This document shows, piece by piece, positions 61,491 to 64,000 of a stretch of 64,000 bases of DNA; the first letter of the stretch is position 1, and the number at the start of each line of letters is the position of its first letter. A model generated the notes under the pieces. The model saw only the letters and a program-made list of their open reading frames with translations, searched no databases and was not told where the DNA came from. The position numbers were made by a program, and so were the translations under genes. Origin of the DNA: Ampelocalamus luodianensis (taxonomy: Eukaryota > Streptophyta > Magnoliopsida > Poales > Poaceae); contig CM070620.1 of assembly GCA_036346255.1 (NCBI GenBank), positions 55,972,522-56,036,521 of the forward strand, in the 5' to 3' direction.

Positions 61491-61624
61491 CTCACAATTA
61501 GCTGGGTCCACCCGTCAGAAGACCCATTAACGAGTGAGGATCTGAGCAGTCAAATTACGTAGTTATACCCAAAATAACTACAGATAAATCCCCACCATCT
61601 CTGATTAGTAACTGTTAAACAACG

Positions 61625-61638
61625 TGGGGGGTTACTAC
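61625..61638 (+). other. Polypurine-like tract of the Tat element
   Basis: TGGGGGGTTACTAC precedes the LTR start TGTAACATCCC. The pyrimidine-containing tail makes it less clean than in C and D. Confidence 0.55.
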
Positions 61639-62254
61639 TGTAACATCCCAATTTTGGACTTGTGTTTCAAATGTAAGAAAATGGGTAGAAATTAAACATT
61701 TTCTTACATCATGTATTTCCTGTATGTTCTAACCAATTCCTGTACAAGAATTATGGAAATACAAAGTCACAAGTCTTTTGATCCAAAACCTTGTCTTCCA
61801 AAAACATTCATCTCAAATCTTGTGATCATTCTTTGGAAATATTTTTCCTAAGTTCTAAGGATGGTATGTGACCCCTCTGGAAAATTTCATAATTTTTAGA
61901 AATTGTCTGAATATTTTTGGAGGACAGTCAAACCTGTTTGACTTTCAGTCAAACCCTAAACCAGAACCTTGCAGAATTTTTGGAGAAAAATGCACTGCAT
62001 AAAAACCTCTGAAAATTTTATAAAAGGTTAATATCTAAGTCAACAAGCTCGTGTAAAAATTACAGAATTTTTGGAGTTGTTTTGCTACCTCAACTAAATC
62101 CCCAAAGTATCAGCTCAAATTTAAAACACAAAAACCTAGTTTCACTGTTCATTGGGTTCGAGTCGGACTCGGGCTCAAGCCAATGGACTCGATCGAACCA
62201 ACTAATCGCACCCCCGCGCCAATTTGATCATGCGCCCTTTTCAGCCGTTGGATC
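61639..62254 (+). mobile_element. Tat 3' LTR, first 616 bp
   Basis: Starts TGTAACATCCC and matches the reverse complement of 7822-7210. Cut at 62254 by another LTR. GGATC (62250-62254) is the expected target duplication of that insertion, whose other side is outside the window. Confidence 0.85.
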
Positions 62255-64000
62255 TGTGAGGACCCCAATTTATTTGGCTTGTAATGCTTAACCAACCACC
62301 TGGCCCTAGCATCACAAATCAAATAAACCGAGCCTCGAGATATGTATACTTCCCAGAATGCAGTATACACACCTCACCACAAAATTATGCATCAACTCTA
62401 TTCCAAACATTACACTACAAACAGAAGGTAAACAACAGTAGAGTTATTACAGACAATGGCCGACCGACCAAGAGATACATAAATACCAGAAGAACGACAG
62501 CGGAAGCAAAAGTGCCATAAGATGGCTATAAACAAAGCCAATCAGCGTGCCTTCACCCACAAGGCATCTGACCGGACCGCCAAGCCTAGTCGTCGAACAC
62601 GGCGGCAAGGACAACTCACAGAAGTGAGGCCCTTGGGGCTCACCTTCTTCCTCTGCAACAAAAACATTAAGCAAAGCCGATGAGTACAAAGATTGTCTTT
62701 GTACTCGCAAGACTGACGTGTGAACTAGCAGACCTATTCATATGCTACATGGAGGCTTATCTGGTGGAGGCCATATGTTTTATTTACATAAAGCCAACTT
62801 TATTTGCAATAATGTAATACAGTTTGAAGGCAAGTTTGCAATTCATTTTTAAAGTTGAAATAACAAGAAGGATAATAATAAAAAGAGTAAAGATAAACGA
62901 CACGAAGTGACTATCCCAATAGTCACCACAACATAGCACGAATCCCAGTTCGTACCACCCTTCAAGTTTTAATTTTAAAGGTTGTAGTCTAACTCTTGAA
63001 AAGCTTACCCAAGCGTGTCCATCACCTAGGGCGAGGCTATTCGAATAGTTTTTAACCTGCGAGGGTGTACCATCGCACCCACACTTGATCGCCTTTAAGC
63101 CAAAGCACACTTAGAAGGTATGCAGCACATGACTAAGTCCTCACGAGACTTTTTCCAATATTGTGTATTAACTACGAGCCGCTCGTATGGATTGAAATCC
63201 ATACGCCTACATGGTAAAGCCGAAAGACAACTACCCACTCGTGGTAAAGCTTTTGGACAACTACCATGCTCCCAACACCATCCCTCCTGCGACCTCCTGC
63301 GACCCGGAGCCAATACACGCCAAAGTACTAGGTCAAGAGAGGTCCCATATACTCTAGTGTGGTTAGCACGCCGAAATGCCTGGATAAAAATTCACTCACA
63401 AGATGTTCGGTCCTTAATTGACCCGGGCACCATTCCAGTCACACCCAAAAATCACACCATCTTACCATTGTGCCCGCGTCTAAATCATATTTGTTTTCCG
63501 TTTTAGTTTTGTAATTAACTTAACATAAGCCGAATCATAAGAACAATAATAAATTTATGTGATCAAGATCATCGACTAAGTCGATGATCGCCCAAATCTA
63601 CCGGAAGCTAGGCATGGCTAAGCAACTGAACTCGTAATCTACTAAGTGATAAGAGTTCATCCAACGAACTCTTATCACAGCAAGTAACCTAGGCTCAGGT
63701 AGTAGAGATCAATGTTTTACCTACAGGATATGCAGCTACGGATTTAACTAATCAATTTAACACAAATTAAGCAATGCATACATACAGCTAAAACAGAATA
63801 TTAGACTTTAAAATACTGGGATTAACATGATCAAACTGCTTGCCTGGCTGCTGCTGCTCAGAAATATCAACCTGTTGCAGAGGTTCACTCTCGATAATAC
63901 CAGACCCGTCGCAATCTATCGATCGAGCAAAAGCAACAAATAAGAACAAATAACACCGACATAACTCAAACATGCAACAACAACAAAACATACCAAAACT
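62255..64000 (-). mobile_element. Tat-type LTR in minus orientation, cut by the window end
   Basis: Starts TGTGAGGACCCC on the plus strand (LTR end on the minus strand) and is collinear with 2488-4400 and, inverted, with 1-588. It includes the palindrome CTATTCGAATAG near 63040. Confidence 0.87.
62682..62706 (-). other. LTR stem-loop, Tat type
   Basis: Perfect 11-bp arms, GAGTACAAAGA and TCTTTGTACTC, around a TTG loop: the longest stem of the series. Confidence 0.8.

Larger units (their letters stand above)
50641..62254 (+). mobile_element. Tat-lineage Ty3/gypsy retrotransposon, 5'-truncated, decayed
   Basis: Order: gag, protease, RT, RNase H, second RNase H, integrase, spacer, antisense spliced gene, palindrome arrays, PPT, partial 3' LTR. 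The second RNase H plus an antisense gene place it in the Tat clade. The 5' LTR and leader are absent; the junction at about 50640 joins S-like LTR directly to gag, so a deletion took them. The 3' LTR is cut at 62254 by another LTR. Confidence 0.88.

Overview
The window is heterochromatic plant DNA, most likely from a grass, made entirely of nested LTR retrotransposons. I recognise no host gene, tRNA, rRNA or CRISPR array. The plant call rests on three things: primer-binding sites matching plant initiator-Met tRNA (TGGTATCAGAGC), chromovirus-like and Tat-like Ty3/gypsy families, and an antisense 'gypsy-type transposase' gene downstream of pol, an arrangement known from Tat elements such as maize Grande. 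The species cannot be fixed from sequence alone.

Layout. Positions 1-588 are the end of a long Tat-type LTR in plus orientation. Element A starts at 729 (LTR 729-8293, PBS 8296-8307, internal 8294-9609 and 29436-30136) and hosts most later insertions. A 5.3-kb solo Tat LTR in minus orientation (2488-7822, target duplication CATAT) sits in A's LTR. A second long solo LTR, called S (9610-29430, duplication TTTCA), sits in A's internal region and carries element B (9745-25343, duplication CAAAC). B is a tandem LTR-internal-LTR-internal-LTR array. Element D enters A at 30137 (5' LTR 30137-41783, internal 41784-45971, 3' LTR from 45972). Its 5' LTR contains C, a complete minus-strand element (30536-39734, duplication GTGGG). 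D's 3' LTR is cut at about 48149 by a rearranged S-like element with a chromoviral protease scrap (48149-50640).

From about 50641 to 62254 lies a 5'-truncated Tat element in plus orientation. It has decayed gag, protease, reverse transcriptase, RNase H, a second archaeal-type RNase H and integrase, followed by a non-coding spacer, then an antisense gene of about eight exons (60648 to 57278), three arrays of 29-bp palindromic units, and the start of its 3' LTR at 61639. Another Tat LTR in minus orientation begins at 62255 and runs off the window.

A, B, C and D are largely non-coding and probably non-autonomous. The Tat element is the only one with a full domain series, and it carries several stops and frameshifts. 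The most noteworthy signals are the mosaic central LTR of B, stem-loops whose arms covary between LTR families, covarying palindromic arrays in the Tat element, a 181-bp module period in the chromovirus-type LTRs, and excess disagreement between copies at CAG/CTG sites.
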